From Alphaproteobacteria bacterium (GTDB taxonomy: Bacteria > Pseudomonadota > Alphaproteobacteria > Bin95), in assembly GCA_022827685.1 (NCBI GenBank), contig JAJEIH010000117.1:1-64000 (forward strand): a DNA stretch of 64,000 nt, read 5' to 3'. The notes under the pieces are model-generated. The model had not been told where the DNA came from. It searched no databases and was given only the letters and a program-made list of their open reading frames with translations. A program made the position numbers and the translations under genes. How positions within the stretch are numbered: position 1 is the first letter of the stretch; the number at the start of each line of letters is the position of its first letter. Below are positions 10,468-17,424 of this stretch, piece by piece.

Positions 10468-10736
10468 TAGCCCGCATTTCTCACCGGGGTCACGGTCTGC
10501 GTCGCGTCCAGGCGTTCGATCCGCAAGGAGCGGGCCGAAAAGCGTAGCGGCGCTTACGCTTGAGGCCCACGACGCCGCGGGCGGACGCCTGGGCGCGACC
10601 CGAAGGGCGGCGCTGTCGGGCCGTCAGGCTGCGTCGATCCGCTTGCCCGATGCCCCGCATCGCGCTGCGCGGCTCTCCTACCCTGACGGCCCGACAGCGC
10701 CGCGCAGACCATGACCCCGGTGAGAAATGCGGGCTA
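10468..10736. mobile_element. MITE-like element with 34-bp terminal inverted repeats and three-way-junction fold
   Basis: The ends 10468-10501 and 10703-10736 are inverted repeats matching at 33 of 34 positions (outer bases TAGCCCGCATT... and ...AATGCGGGCTA). Inside lie two more stems: 10502-10515 with 10585-10598 (13/14), capped by GGGCC/GGCCC and AAGCGTA/TACGCTT hairpins, and 10608-10628 with 10682-10702 (21/21, perfect), whose loop contains GATGC/GCATC. The three helices abut, closing a three-way junction with only nine unpaired bases (10599-10607). No protein is encoded. It occupies the 5' region of pmbA. No target duplication is obvious. A non-autonomous transposable element or a structured RNA are the two best readings. 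Confidence 0.7.
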
Positions 10737-10808
10737 GCCCACGGGACCGTTCCCGTCTCGCCGCCGGCGCGGTCCCGTGCGGCGCGGAAGCGGCATATCG
10801 CAATGCAA

Positions 10809-10841
10809 CAAAAAAGGGCCGCCCCCTTTCGGGAGCGGCCC
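10809..10841 (-). terminator. Rho-independent terminator of the phasin gene
   Basis: Read on the minus strand, a GGGCCGCTCCC / GGGGGCGGCCC stem with a GAAA loop is followed directly by TTTTTT. It begins about 25 bases after the phasin stop. Confidence 0.85.
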
Positions 10842-10866
10842 GGCGCGAAGGGGAGGAACTACGCGC

Positions 10867-11322
10867 CTATGATTTTGCGGGTGCGGCCTTCTCGGCGGGC
10901 TTTGCCGGCGGGACGACCATGGCGGCCGTCTCGTCCATGGCCTCGCGAACGCGCTTGTCGATCAGGCCGAACACCTCGCGGCCGGTTTTGGCCGACATGT
11001 CCGCAAGTTCCCCGGTTCCCGCGACCGCCGAGTCCCAGGCGCCCCTGGCGAAGGCCGCGCCGCGCTCCGCCTTGTCCTCGAAGCTCGCATCGCCGAAGAA
11101 CAGGTTCATGTTGGCGGCGGAGGCTTCGACCGCCTCGCGCGCCAGCTCGCCCTGCCGGCGCATGAAGGCGCCCGCGCCTTCGAACGCCGTCTGGCCGGCG
11201 GCGGTCATGGCCTCGACATTCTTGCGGTGCAGCGCCATGGCGCCCTCGGCGTCGAAGGCCGGGATCCTGAAATCGGCCATGAACCGGGCCGGGTCGAAGT
11301 CGGCGAAGGGCATCTTGTACAT
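10867..11322 (-). CDS. Phasin family protein (PHA granule-associated)
   Basis: 151 residues, largely helical and Ala-rich, with the phasin-2 pattern: FDPARFMADFRIPAFDAEGAMALHRKNVEAMTAAGQ, then FMRRQGELAREAVEAS; the C-terminus is Ala/Pro/Lys-rich (PAKPAEKAAPAKS). Phasins coat polyhydroxyalkanoate granules. The ATG at 11322 (MYKMPFADFD) is chosen over a start at 11391 because only the shorter form begins like family members. A strong terminator follows, so the gene is probably monocistronic. No PHA synthase is in the window. The upstream CTGC-GAT-GCAG palindrome may be a PhaR-type site. Confidence 0.85.
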   Translation of the reverse strand: MYKMPFADFDPARFMADFRIPAFDAEGAMALHRKNVEAMTAAGQTAFEGAGAFMRRQGELAREAVEASAANMNLFFGDASFEDKAERGAAFARGAWDSAVAGTGELADMSAKTGREVFGLIDKRVREAMDETAAMVVPPAKPAEKAAPAKS

Positions 11323-11405
11323 CGGTCTCGTGGTCTCCGTTCCAGTATCGGGAGCCGCTTGCCGCAGGAGCCTGCGACCATCGTCTCGCAACGCAATATG
11401 ATTAT

Positions 11406-11418
11406 GCTGCGATGCAGC
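11406..11418. promoter_or_regulatory. Possible PhaR-type operator upstream of the phasin gene
   Basis: GCTGCGATGCAGC is a palindrome with CTGC and GCAG half-sites three bases apart, 84 bases upstream of the phasin start. PhaR regulators of alphaproteobacteria are reported to bind CTGC-N3/4-GCAG-like sequences (recollection); the assignment is inference. Confidence 0.4.
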
Positions 11419-11451
11419 GTCAAGTCTTTTTTTGTGCGGCGCACAAATTTT

Positions 11452-12009
11452 TCAGCAGCGCCGTCCTTCCAGCATGGGCGCCCACCGCTTCAGGGCCTTG
11501 TCCAGACTGGCCATGGTGCGGCCGAGATCCTCGCTGTCGTCCCGCAGCCAGACCCGCATCACGGAGAGGTGGATGCCGGCCAGCAGCTTCACACGCAGCA
11601 GGTCGAAGGGCCTGCGCGGCGGCGCGCCGGCGGCTTCCAGCATCCAGGACATGGACCGGGCGAGCGCCGGCGCCAGCGGCGCGCCGGACAACGGGTCGCG
11701 CCGAAGGTCGCGCCAGCAGGCTTCGATAGCCGCGCGATGCGGCTTGAGCGCGTCATAACGGCGCATCAACAGGTCGAAGAGCCGGTCGCGGAACGACTCG
11801 TCCTTGCCACCGGCATCGGTCTCCGACAACACCGCCGCGTCGATGCGCGCGACCGCCGCTCTCATGACCGCGCCCTTCGACGGGAAGTGGCGATAGACGT
11901 CCGCGAGGCCGCATCCGGCCTGCGCCGCAATATCGGAGAGCGTCGCCTGGCGCCAGCCGCGTTCGGCGGCGACCGCGAGCGCCGCGTCAAGAATGGTATC
12001 GGCATCCAT
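11452..12009 (-). CDS. TetR/AcrR-family transcriptional regulator
   Basis: 185 residues. The N-terminal helix-turn-helix is ILDAALAVAAERGWRQATLS...GLADVYRHFPSKGAVMRAAV (about residues 5-50), a typical TetR DNA-binding domain. The C-terminal domain (SFRDRLFDLLMRRYDALKPHRAAIEACWRDLRRD) resembles the COQ9/TetR_C group, whose ligands are unknown. The ATG at 12009 is preceded by GGAGGA. It is divergent from a VOC gene, with 60 bases between the starts that contain a GCCCC-N5-GGGGC palindrome, so self- and neighbour-regulation is likely. Confidence 0.88.
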   Translation of the reverse strand: MDADTILDAALAVAAERGWRQATLSDIAAQAGCGLADVYRHFPSKGAVMRAAVARIDAAVLSETDAGGKDESFRDRLFDLLMRRYDALKPHRAAIEACWRDLRRDPLSGAPLAPALARSMSWMLEAAGAPPRRPFDLLRVKLLAGIHLSVMRVWLRDDSEDLGRTMASLDKALKRWAPMLEGRRC

Positions 12010-12026
12010 GACATATCCTCCTTCAG

Positions 12027-12041
12027 GCCCCAATATGGGGC
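12027..12041. promoter_or_regulatory. Candidate TetR operator
   Basis: The perfect palindrome GCCCC-AATAT-GGGGC lies 18 bases from the TetR start and 28 bases from the divergent VOC start. Position between regulator and neighbour is the only evidence. Confidence 0.45.
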
Positions 12042-12069
12042 GCAGCCGCGGCCAAGGGGAGGGCGGACC

Positions 12070-12465
12070 ATGAGTTTTCGCATCCGTCATCTGGACCATG
12101 TCGTGCTCCGGGTCCGCGACATGGACGCGGCAATCGCCTTCTACACCGGCGTGCTCGGCTGCCGGGAGGAGCGGCGGCTGGAGGAAATCGGCCTCGTGCA
12201 ATTGCGCGCCGGCGCCAGCTTGATCGACCTCGTGCCGGGCGAGCCGGACGCCTCCGGCGCCAATATGGACCACTTCGCGGTCCGCATCGCGCCCTTCGAC
12301 GAGGCCAGCCTCCGCGCCTGGCTGGCGGAGCACGGCATCGAGACGGAAGCACCGCTTCCGCGCTACGGCGCCGAAGGCACCGGCCCGTCGATCTATATCC
12401 GCGACCCGGACGGCAATACCGTCGAACTGAAGGGGCCGCCCACGGGCCTGGGCACTGCCGCATAG
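12070..12465 (+). CDS. VOC superfamily (glyoxalase/bleomycin-resistance) protein
   Basis: 131 residues with two beta-alpha-beta-beta-beta VOC modules: LDHVVLRVRDMDAAIAFYTG at the N-terminus and DHFAVRIAPFDE midway, ending in YIRDPDGNTVELKG. The metal-binding pattern His (HLDHV), His (MDHF) and Glu (VELK) is present, as in glyoxalase I, fosfomycin-resistance enzymes and extradiol dioxygenases. The exact reaction is not decidable. Divergently transcribed from the TetR gene and probably its target. Confidence 0.85.
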   Translation: MSFRIRHLDHVVLRVRDMDAAIAFYTGVLGCREERRLEEIGLVQLRAGASLIDLVPGEPDASGANMDHFAVRIAPFDEASLRAWLAEHGIETEAPLPRYGAEGTGPSIYIRDPDGNTVELKGPPTGLGTAA

Positions 12466-12552
12466 GACCCTGGCCCTCACAGTCGCTCTTCCCGGGAAAG
12501 AGGGCTTTCTTCCCCGCCCGACTGTCGGAGCCGGGGGCCACTCCGGCGACCT
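12466..12552. other. Start of a 668-bp gene-free stretch (12466-13133)
   Basis: The stretch between the VOC gene and the convergent FAD oxidoreductase holds no credible gene. It contains a small CTCTTCCCGGGAAAGAG palindrome here, then the reverse-oriented 10-bp repeat array, a GC-rich spacer, a copy of a dispersed 225-bp repeat, and an AT-rich promoter-like tract, each entered separately. Confidence 0.6.
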
Positions 12553-12589
12553 GTCATAGAATGTCATGTTTTGTCATGTTCCGCATGAC
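12553..12589 (-). repeat. 10-bp repeat array, reverse orientation
   Basis: On the plus strand GTCATA/GTCATG occurs at 12553, 12563 and 12573 (10-bp period), followed by CATGAC in opposite orientation at 12584. Read on the minus strand, ACATGACAAAACATGACAT matches the array at 54550-54576 almost exactly, including the AAAA spacer. Confidence 0.8.
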
Positions 12590-12790
12590 GGGGATTCATA
12601 TCCTGTAGCCGGTTCAGGCATGAAGATGCCACTGCTTCGTCCCTTTCATTGCCTCCCCGAGCCCCTTTCGTCTCCCCTGTGAAGGCAGGGGGCCATCCTC
12701 GACCCGCGATGCCACCGCAGCCGTTCGGCACCGGGCCGGGCCGCCGAGGCTGCCGGGAGAGCCGGGGCTGGTCCGGATCGGGGGCTTCCT

Positions 12791-13015
12791 GCATGTCGTT
12801 CCTTCATCTCGTTTCGTTCCACTCCGTTCCGTTCTCCCCGCCGCCGGCCTGTCCGGCAGCGGATCCCTGTTTCGCGCGTATCCTGCGCGGGCGCCCGTGC
12901 GCGTGCCGGCGCGCGTATCGCGGCGGCGCGGCTCGTGCGCCTGATTGCGCGCGCGAGTCGCAGGGCGCACCTCTCCTGTGCGTTTCTCCGGGGTTTTTTC
13001 GCGCCGGCGCGCACG
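12791..13015 (-). repeat. Dispersed GC-rich repeat R, copy A (possible ncRNA)
   Basis: Read on the minus strand this matches 54020-54257 along its whole length with substitutions and small indels. Shared blocks include GCGCGCAATCAGGCGC, CGCCGCGATACGCGCGCCGG, GCGCAGGATACGCGCGAA, AGGCCGGCGG and GATGAAGGAACGA. Indels shift the reading frame, so conservation is at the nucleotide level. It lies about 45 bases downstream of a promoter-like pair and about 200 bases before a 10-bp repeat array, the same order as in copy B. Confidence 0.75.
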
Positions 13016-13060
13016 GCGAAACGAAGCGGCCTCGCGAATGCCGCTTCCTTCCTTCATCCT

Positions 13061-13088
13061 AATCTAGCATAAAATTTCGATATGTCAA
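13061..13088 (-). promoter_or_regulatory. Promoter-like pair ahead of repeat copy A
   Basis: On the minus strand TTGACA (13088-13083) and TAGATT (13066-13061) are 16 bases apart in a strongly AT-rich tract, pointing into repeat copy A and away from any gene start. Confidence 0.5.
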
Positions 13089-13133
13089 TGTCATTATCAG
13101 AAATATTACCAAAATTTTATGAACAAAGGCATC

Positions 13134-14312
13134 TCAAGCAGTCACTCCACGCTCCGGCTCCCGCCTGCCTTCGGGAACGCGGCGGCAATGGAAGCGGTCG
13201 AGATCGATGGTCGCAAAGCCTCCGTCGAGAATCAGTTCCGAGAGCGCCCGGCCCGTCGCCGGCGCGTGCTGGAGGCCATGGCCGGAAAATCCGGTCGCGA
13301 TGAGGAAATTCTCCGGTGCGCCCGGCCATGCGCCGATGATCATGTTGCCGTCGAAGGTGTTGTAGGCGTAGTGGCAGGCCCAGGCGTTCCGGAGCCGGAT
13401 CGCCTCGAACGCGGGCACCCGGCGCGCGAGGCGCGGCCACGCCTGGCTCTCGAACCCCTCCAGGTCCGGCTCCCAGTCGAAATCGCCGGTGCGGGCGTAG
13501 TCGGATATGCCCGCGATGAAGCCCGCGCCTTCGGGCCGGAACCCGATCGACTGGCCGTTCGCGGCGTCCGTGGTGAGCGGCAGCGGCTCGATTTCCGCCC
13601 GGCAGTCGAAGAACCAGGTCGTGCGCGGCATCGGGCGGACCGGAATGTCGAGGCCGGCCATCGCGCAGATTTCGTGCGCCCAGGCGCCGGCATTGTTGAC
13701 GAACCGGTCGCCCTCCAGCACCTCGCCGCTTTCGAGCGCGGCCGAACGGACGAGGCCGGAAGAGACATTCAGTCCGGCCACCGAGCCCGCGATGTAGCTG
13801 ACGCCGAGCGACCGCGCCTTGCGCCTGAGCGCCGTCAGCGCGCCGTGCGAATCGATCCAGCCGTCGTCGGGGGAGTGGGTCGCGCAGAGCACATCGTCCG
13901 TGCGGAGCGAGGGAAAGCGGGCCGCCGTCCCGGCCGCATCGAGGAGGTCGACATGGCAGCCGAGGCGTCTCTGGAGCGCATGATTGGCGCGCATGCTCTC
14001 GGCCATATCGGGCGAAGTCGCGATATGCAGATAGCCCTGACGGCGAAAGGACACGGTGGCCTCCTCGCCGTCCACGGTCATCGTCCGCTCATAGCCCCGG
14101 TAGAACTCGTGGCCGTATTGCGACATGCGCACATTCTCTTCCTGCGAGAACATGACCCGCACGCCGGCCGTCGAGCGGATCGAGGCGGCATGCTCATAGG
14201 CCGGGTCGCGCTCGACCACCGCGATGCGAAGCCCCGGCTCGCGGACGGCCAGGTGATACGCCGTGCTGCTGCCATGCAGCCCGCCGCCGATGATGATGAC
14301 GTCATATTTCAT
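13134..14312 (-). CDS. FAD-dependent oxidoreductase (DAO family, FOXRED1/sarcosine-oxidase-like)
   Basis: 392 residues. The Rossmann FAD motif is DVIIIGGGLHGSSTAYHLA at the N-terminus, with RSTAGVRVMFSQEENVRMS next and the C-terminal GFSGHGLQHAPATGRALSEL typical of the FOXRED1/BetaB-like branch of the DAO family. Probable role: oxidation of an N-methylated or secondary amino acid; substrate unknown. The ATG at 14312 is chosen because the 19 residues before it are not conserved-looking. It stands alone: the next gene upstream is a broken antitoxin on the opposite strand. Confidence 0.85.
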   Translation of the reverse strand: MKYDVIIIGGGLHGSSTAYHLAVREPGLRIAVVERDPAYEHAASIRSTAGVRVMFSQEENVRMSQYGHEFYRGYERTMTVDGEEATVSFRRQGYLHIATSPDMAESMRANHALQRRLGCHVDLLDAAGTAARFPSLRTDDVLCATHSPDDGWIDSHGALTALRRKARSLGVSYIAGSVAGLNVSSGLVRSAALESGEVLEGDRFVNNAGAWAHEICAMAGLDIPVRPMPRTTWFFDCRAEIEPLPLTTDAANGQSIGFRPEGAGFIAGISDYARTGDFDWEPDLEGFESQAWPRLARRVPAFEAIRLRNAWACHYAYNTFDGNMIIGAWPGAPENFLIATGFSGHGLQHAPATGRALSELILDGGFATIDLDRFHCRRVPEGRREPERGVTA

Positions 14313-14368
14313 AGGCCCGCCCCGCTTGTCCCCCGCTGCCTGGCGCATCATAAACACGAGAAAGGCCA

Positions 14369-14614
14369 ATGCCCGTGAACGAGAGCTCTATGCCTCCCGA
14401 TTCCGACGATGACCTGCCGGATTTCAGCACACCCGAATAGCAGGCGAAGTTCGCCAGGGCTCCGCTGCGCCGCGGCCAGCCGAAATCCGATGTGACGAAG
14501 GTTCGAACCACCCTCCGTCTCGATCCCGATGTCCTTGCCGCCTTCCACTCCGGCGGGCCCGGACGGCAAACCCGCATCAACGACGCGCTCCGAAAGGCCG
14601 TGGGGCTTCTCTGA
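14369..14614 (+). pseudogene. BrnA-like antitoxin with in-frame amber stop
   Basis: Reading from ATG 14369 gives MPVNESSMPPDSDDDLPDF, then TAG at 14438-14440. The same frame continues as a recognisable BrnA-type ribbon-helix-helix C-terminus: RRGQPKSDVTK, then TTLRLDPDVLAAFHSGGPGR and QTRINDALRKAVGLL, ending at TGA 14612. The family's usual order (acidic N-terminus, GRPKS-like linker, RLDxDVLxxF and WQTRINxxLR helices) is all there, so one base change explains the loss. No BrnT toxin lies next to it. Readthrough or use of an internal start cannot be excluded, but a decayed orphan antitoxin is most likely. Confidence 0.75.
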
Positions 14615-14641
14615 CGTTTATCCGCCGCCAGGGACCGGTTT

Positions 14642-15958
14642 TCAGAACAGCGCGCCGTAGGTATCCAGGATGTCCTCGAAAGCCGAGGTCAGGCCGTCGA
14701 ATTCCTCCGGGCCCATGGGCAGGGAGAGGACCATCATGCCGCGGCGCGAGACATAGTGGGCGCGGGCCATCATCTCCAGGTGGAAGAGGGCGCGGGCTTC
14801 CTTCGGCACGGCGTCGGTGTCCTTCGGGCCTGTGAGGTCGGCGTCGGTCGGGTGGAACATCATCATCGAGCCGCAGCCGGTGACCTGAGCGGGCAGGTTG
14901 CGCGCCTCGATGGCGTCGTTGAGGCGCTGGCGCAGCAGGTCGCCCTCGGCGTTGATCTCCACTGCCGCCTGCTCGGTGAACACCTCGCTCATGCCCGCAA
15001 TCGCGGCCTGCATGGTCAGCACATTGTTGTTGAAGGTGCCGGCATGGCCGAAATGCCCGGCCTCGCGCGGGTCGAAGCGCGACATCACCTCCGCCTTGCC
15101 GCCGAACGCGCCGAAGGTGAGGCCGCCGCCGATATACTTGCCGAAGGAGGTCATGTCCGGGGTGATGCCATGCTCCTTCTGCAGGCCGCCGGGGCCGAGG
15201 CGCGAGGTCATCACTTCGTCGAATTGCAGCAGGATGCCGTGCTCGTCAGCCGCATCGCGCAGCATCTGCAGGAATTCGGGCTCGGCCGGGATGCAGCCGC
15301 CGCTGCCGGTCATCGGCTCGATGATGATGGCCGCCAGCCTGTCCCTGTTCTCCTCGATGAGCGCGCGCGTGCCCTCCATGTCGTTGTAGCGCCCCATGAT
15401 CCACTCGAAGGGCACGTTCATCCGGTTCCCATAGGCGCCGAAGGACAGTACGCTGCCGTGGTAGCTGCCCTCGAAGGCGAGAATGGCGGTGCGCCCGGTG
15501 AAGGCGCGCGCCGCGCTCAGCGCCATCAGGTTCGCCTCGGTGCCGGAGTTGGTGAAGCGCACCATGTCGAGCGAGGGGAAGCGCTCGCACATGATCTCCG
15601 CCAGCCGGCCCTCGCGCGGCGTCGGGCCGCCCAAGGTGATGCCCTGGGCGAGCGCGGAGGAGATCGCCCGCTGGATGGCGGGCTCGGAATGGCCGTAAAT
15701 GCCGGCGGTCTGCTCGACGACGAAATCCGCATAGCGGTGGCCGTCGGCGTCCTCGACATAGCAGCCGTCGCCGCGCGCGAGCGAGACCGGGAAGGGCGGG
15801 TAGTAGAGCACGGTGCGGGTGTTGCCGCCCGGCATGGCGCGGCAGGCCTGCTCGTAGAGGCCGGCGCTGGTGGGATTGGCCTCGGCGAAGCGGGCCTCGG
15901 CGTCCTCCAGCGCGGCGGCGAGGTCGAAATTCGTGCGGTCGGCGGGGGTATCCGGCAT
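14642..15958 (-). CDS. Class III aminotransferase (glutamate-1-semialdehyde-aminomutase-like)
   Basis: 438 residues. The PLP-enzyme fold type I is clear: FTNSGTEANLMALSAARAFTGR near residue 125, the LLQFDEVMTSRLG segment with the PLP-ring Asp, and SFGKYIGGGLTFGAFGG with the Schiff-base Lys. It resembles the HemL-like aminotransferases found in catabolic clusters rather than HemL itself (C-terminus RRGMMVLSLPMGPEEFDGL). Likely a transaminase or mutase on an unknown amine. The ATG at 15958 has GGAG nine bases upstream. It follows an alpha/beta hydrolase gene on the same strand after 61 bases. Confidence 0.85.
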   Translation of the reverse strand: MPDTPADRTNFDLAAALEDAEARFAEANPTSAGLYEQACRAMPGGNTRTVLYYPPFPVSLARGDGCYVEDADGHRYADFVVEQTAGIYGHSEPAIQRAISSALAQGITLGGPTPREGRLAEIMCERFPSLDMVRFTNSGTEANLMALSAARAFTGRTAILAFEGSYHGSVLSFGAYGNRMNVPFEWIMGRYNDMEGTRALIEENRDRLAAIIIEPMTGSGGCIPAEPEFLQMLRDAADEHGILLQFDEVMTSRLGPGGLQKEHGITPDMTSFGKYIGGGLTFGAFGGKAEVMSRFDPREAGHFGHAGTFNNNVLTMQAAIAGMSEVFTEQAAVEINAEGDLLRQRLNDAIEARNLPAQVTGCGSMMMFHPTDADLTGPKDTDAVPKEARALFHLEMMARAHYVSRRGMMVLSLPMGPEEFDGLTSAFEDILDTYGALF

Positions 15959-16019
15959 GGGCGTGTCTCCGGGGCTGGCTGCCGCAGGCGGCGGGGCGCA
16001 TTCAACCCCGTTCGCCCTC

Positions 16020-16892
16020 TCAGGGCAAATCGCGCAGGAAGCGGATGACGGCGGTGTTGAAGGCGTCGTTCCGGTCCCCGGCGACCATGTGGCCCGCGCC
16101 CGAGACATCGACGAAACGCGCATGCGGCACGAGGTCGAGAAAGGCGCGCGCCTCGGTCTCGGTCACCAGGTCGCTGCTGCCGCCGCGCACAAGCAGGGTC
16201 GGGGTGCGCCGGCGGGCCAGCACGCGCGCGCAGGCTTCCAGCCGCTCCGGGTCGCGGTCCTCCTGCCGGTCGCGCACGTCCGTGACGAAGGCGGGGTCCC
16301 AGTGCCAGTACCAGCGCCCGTCCGCGCCCTCGCGCAGGTTCTTGCGCAGCCCCGAGAGGTCGCGCGGGCGCCGGCGGTTCGGCAGATAGGCGGCGACCGC
16401 GTCGGCGGCTTCCTCCAGCGAGCCGAAGCCGGTCTCGACATGGGCCTTCATGAACTCGACGACGCGCGCCGCCCCCTCCGGGCGCACGCGGGGCGTGATG
16501 TCCACCAGCACGACGGCGCGCAGCACCGGCTCCGGCGACTCGCCCTCGGCGATGAGCGAGGCGATGCCGCCGAGCGAGGCGCCGACCGCGACCGGCCGGT
16601 CGAGCTGCCGGGCGACGGCGCGCAGATCCGCCCCGAAATGCCCGATCAGGTAGCGCCCGTCGGGCGAGCGGTCGCTGTCGCCGTGGCCGCGCTGGTCGAG
16701 GCTCACCGCCCGCCAGCCCCGAAGCGCCAGCGCCAGGGCCGCCCCGCCCCAGGCATGGCGCGTCTGCCCGCCGCCATGGGCCAGCAGCACGGTCGGCCGG
16801 TCTTCGTCGCCCAGTATGTCGGCGGCGAGCGAAAGCCCCTCCGCGCCTTCGAAGCGCTCGAAGCGCGGCGGGATCGGTCCGGGATCGGTCAT
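16020..16892 (-). CDS. Alpha/beta hydrolase
   Basis: 290 residues. The oxyanion-hole HGGGQTRHAWGG is near residue 39, the nucleophile elbow GASLGG (catalytic Ser) near residue 100, LVRGGSSDLVTETEARAF carries the acid, and GAGHMVAGDRNDAF carries the catalytic His. All triad elements are present. DQRGHGDSD matches the haloperoxidase/esterase group. The substrate is unknown. The ATG at 16892 is chosen because the preceding Arg/Ser-rich in-frame extension is not protein-like. Same strand as, and 61 bases before, the class III aminotransferase; co-transcription is plausible. Confidence 0.85.
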   Translation of the reverse strand: MTDPGPIPPRFERFEGAEGLSLAADILGDEDRPTVLLAHGGGQTRHAWGGAALALALRGWRAVSLDQRGHGDSDRSPDGRYLIGHFGADLRAVARQLDRPVAVGASLGGIASLIAEGESPEPVLRAVVLVDITPRVRPEGAARVVEFMKAHVETGFGSLEEAADAVAAYLPNRRRPRDLSGLRKNLREGADGRWYWHWDPAFVTDVRDRQEDRDPERLEACARVLARRRTPTLLVRGGSSDLVTETEARAFLDLVPHARFVDVSGAGHMVAGDRNDAFNTAVIRFLRDLP

Positions 16893-16932
16893 CGGGCCTC
16901 GGTCGGGTGACGGTCGGGTGCTGCTGCGGCGG

Positions 16933-17424
16933 TCATCCGGCGCGGAGCGGGGCGAGCGCCTGCCGGAGCGCTTCCGCAACCTCCACCCGCTCCCAGGGGG
17001 CCAGGAACGCGCCCACGGTCTCGCGCCGGCCGTGCGTGGCCAGGGTCAGCGGTCCCGGCCGCTCGCCGCTCTGGTCGATCTCGACGCGGAGCCACCAGGG
17101 CGGCAGGCGCACCTGCTCCACCGCGCCGGCCGGGCTCATGCGCTCCAGGGTGAGCGCGTCGGGGGTGAGCCGCAGCCGCTCGCGCTGCCGCCCCTGGCGG
17201 TAGTTCACATGGAAGCACCAGGCGAGCAGCGCAATGTCGAGGCCGAAAAAGCCCAGAACCGGCCAGGCGCCGAGCAGGAGAAACGCGATGCCCGCCGCCA
17301 GGCCGATCAGCACGAGCGCGCCGATCAGCAGCCGGAAGCCGGCAGGCGGCAGGGAGCGGTGCGGCGTCAGCACCGCGTCGAACAGCACGGGGTCCGCGCC
17401 GGACAAGGACCCGGCGCGGGTCAA
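16933..17424 (-). CDS. DUF2244 integral membrane protein
   Basis: 163 residues. LFDAVLTPHRSLPPAGF leads into two membrane helices (about 33-52 and 56-72), then WCFHVNYRQGRQRERLRLTPDALTLE, the DUF2244 pattern. A cytoplasmic beta-rich domain ends with VGAFLAPWERVEVAEALRQAL. The family often sits beside cytochrome c oxidase genes in alphaproteobacteria; here it follows gloB. The start is taken as a TTG at 17424 whose TTGA overlaps the gloB stop; a second TTG at 17406 is possible. No function is established. Confidence 0.8.
   Translation of the reverse strand: MTRAGSLSGADPVLFDAVLTPHRSLPPAGFRLLIGALVLIGLAAGIAFLLLGAWPVLGFFGLDIALLAWCFHVNYRQGRQRERLRLTPDALTLERMSPAGAVEQVRLPPWWLRVEIDQSGERPGPLTLATHGRRETVGAFLAPWERVEVAEALRQALAPLRAG

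Noticed and set aside
12614..13057. Arg-rich open frames in repeat R copy A, similar to one at 54023-54358
   Set aside because: The similarity follows the DNA repeat, switches frame at indels and has no start signals, so it is treated as non-coding conservation.
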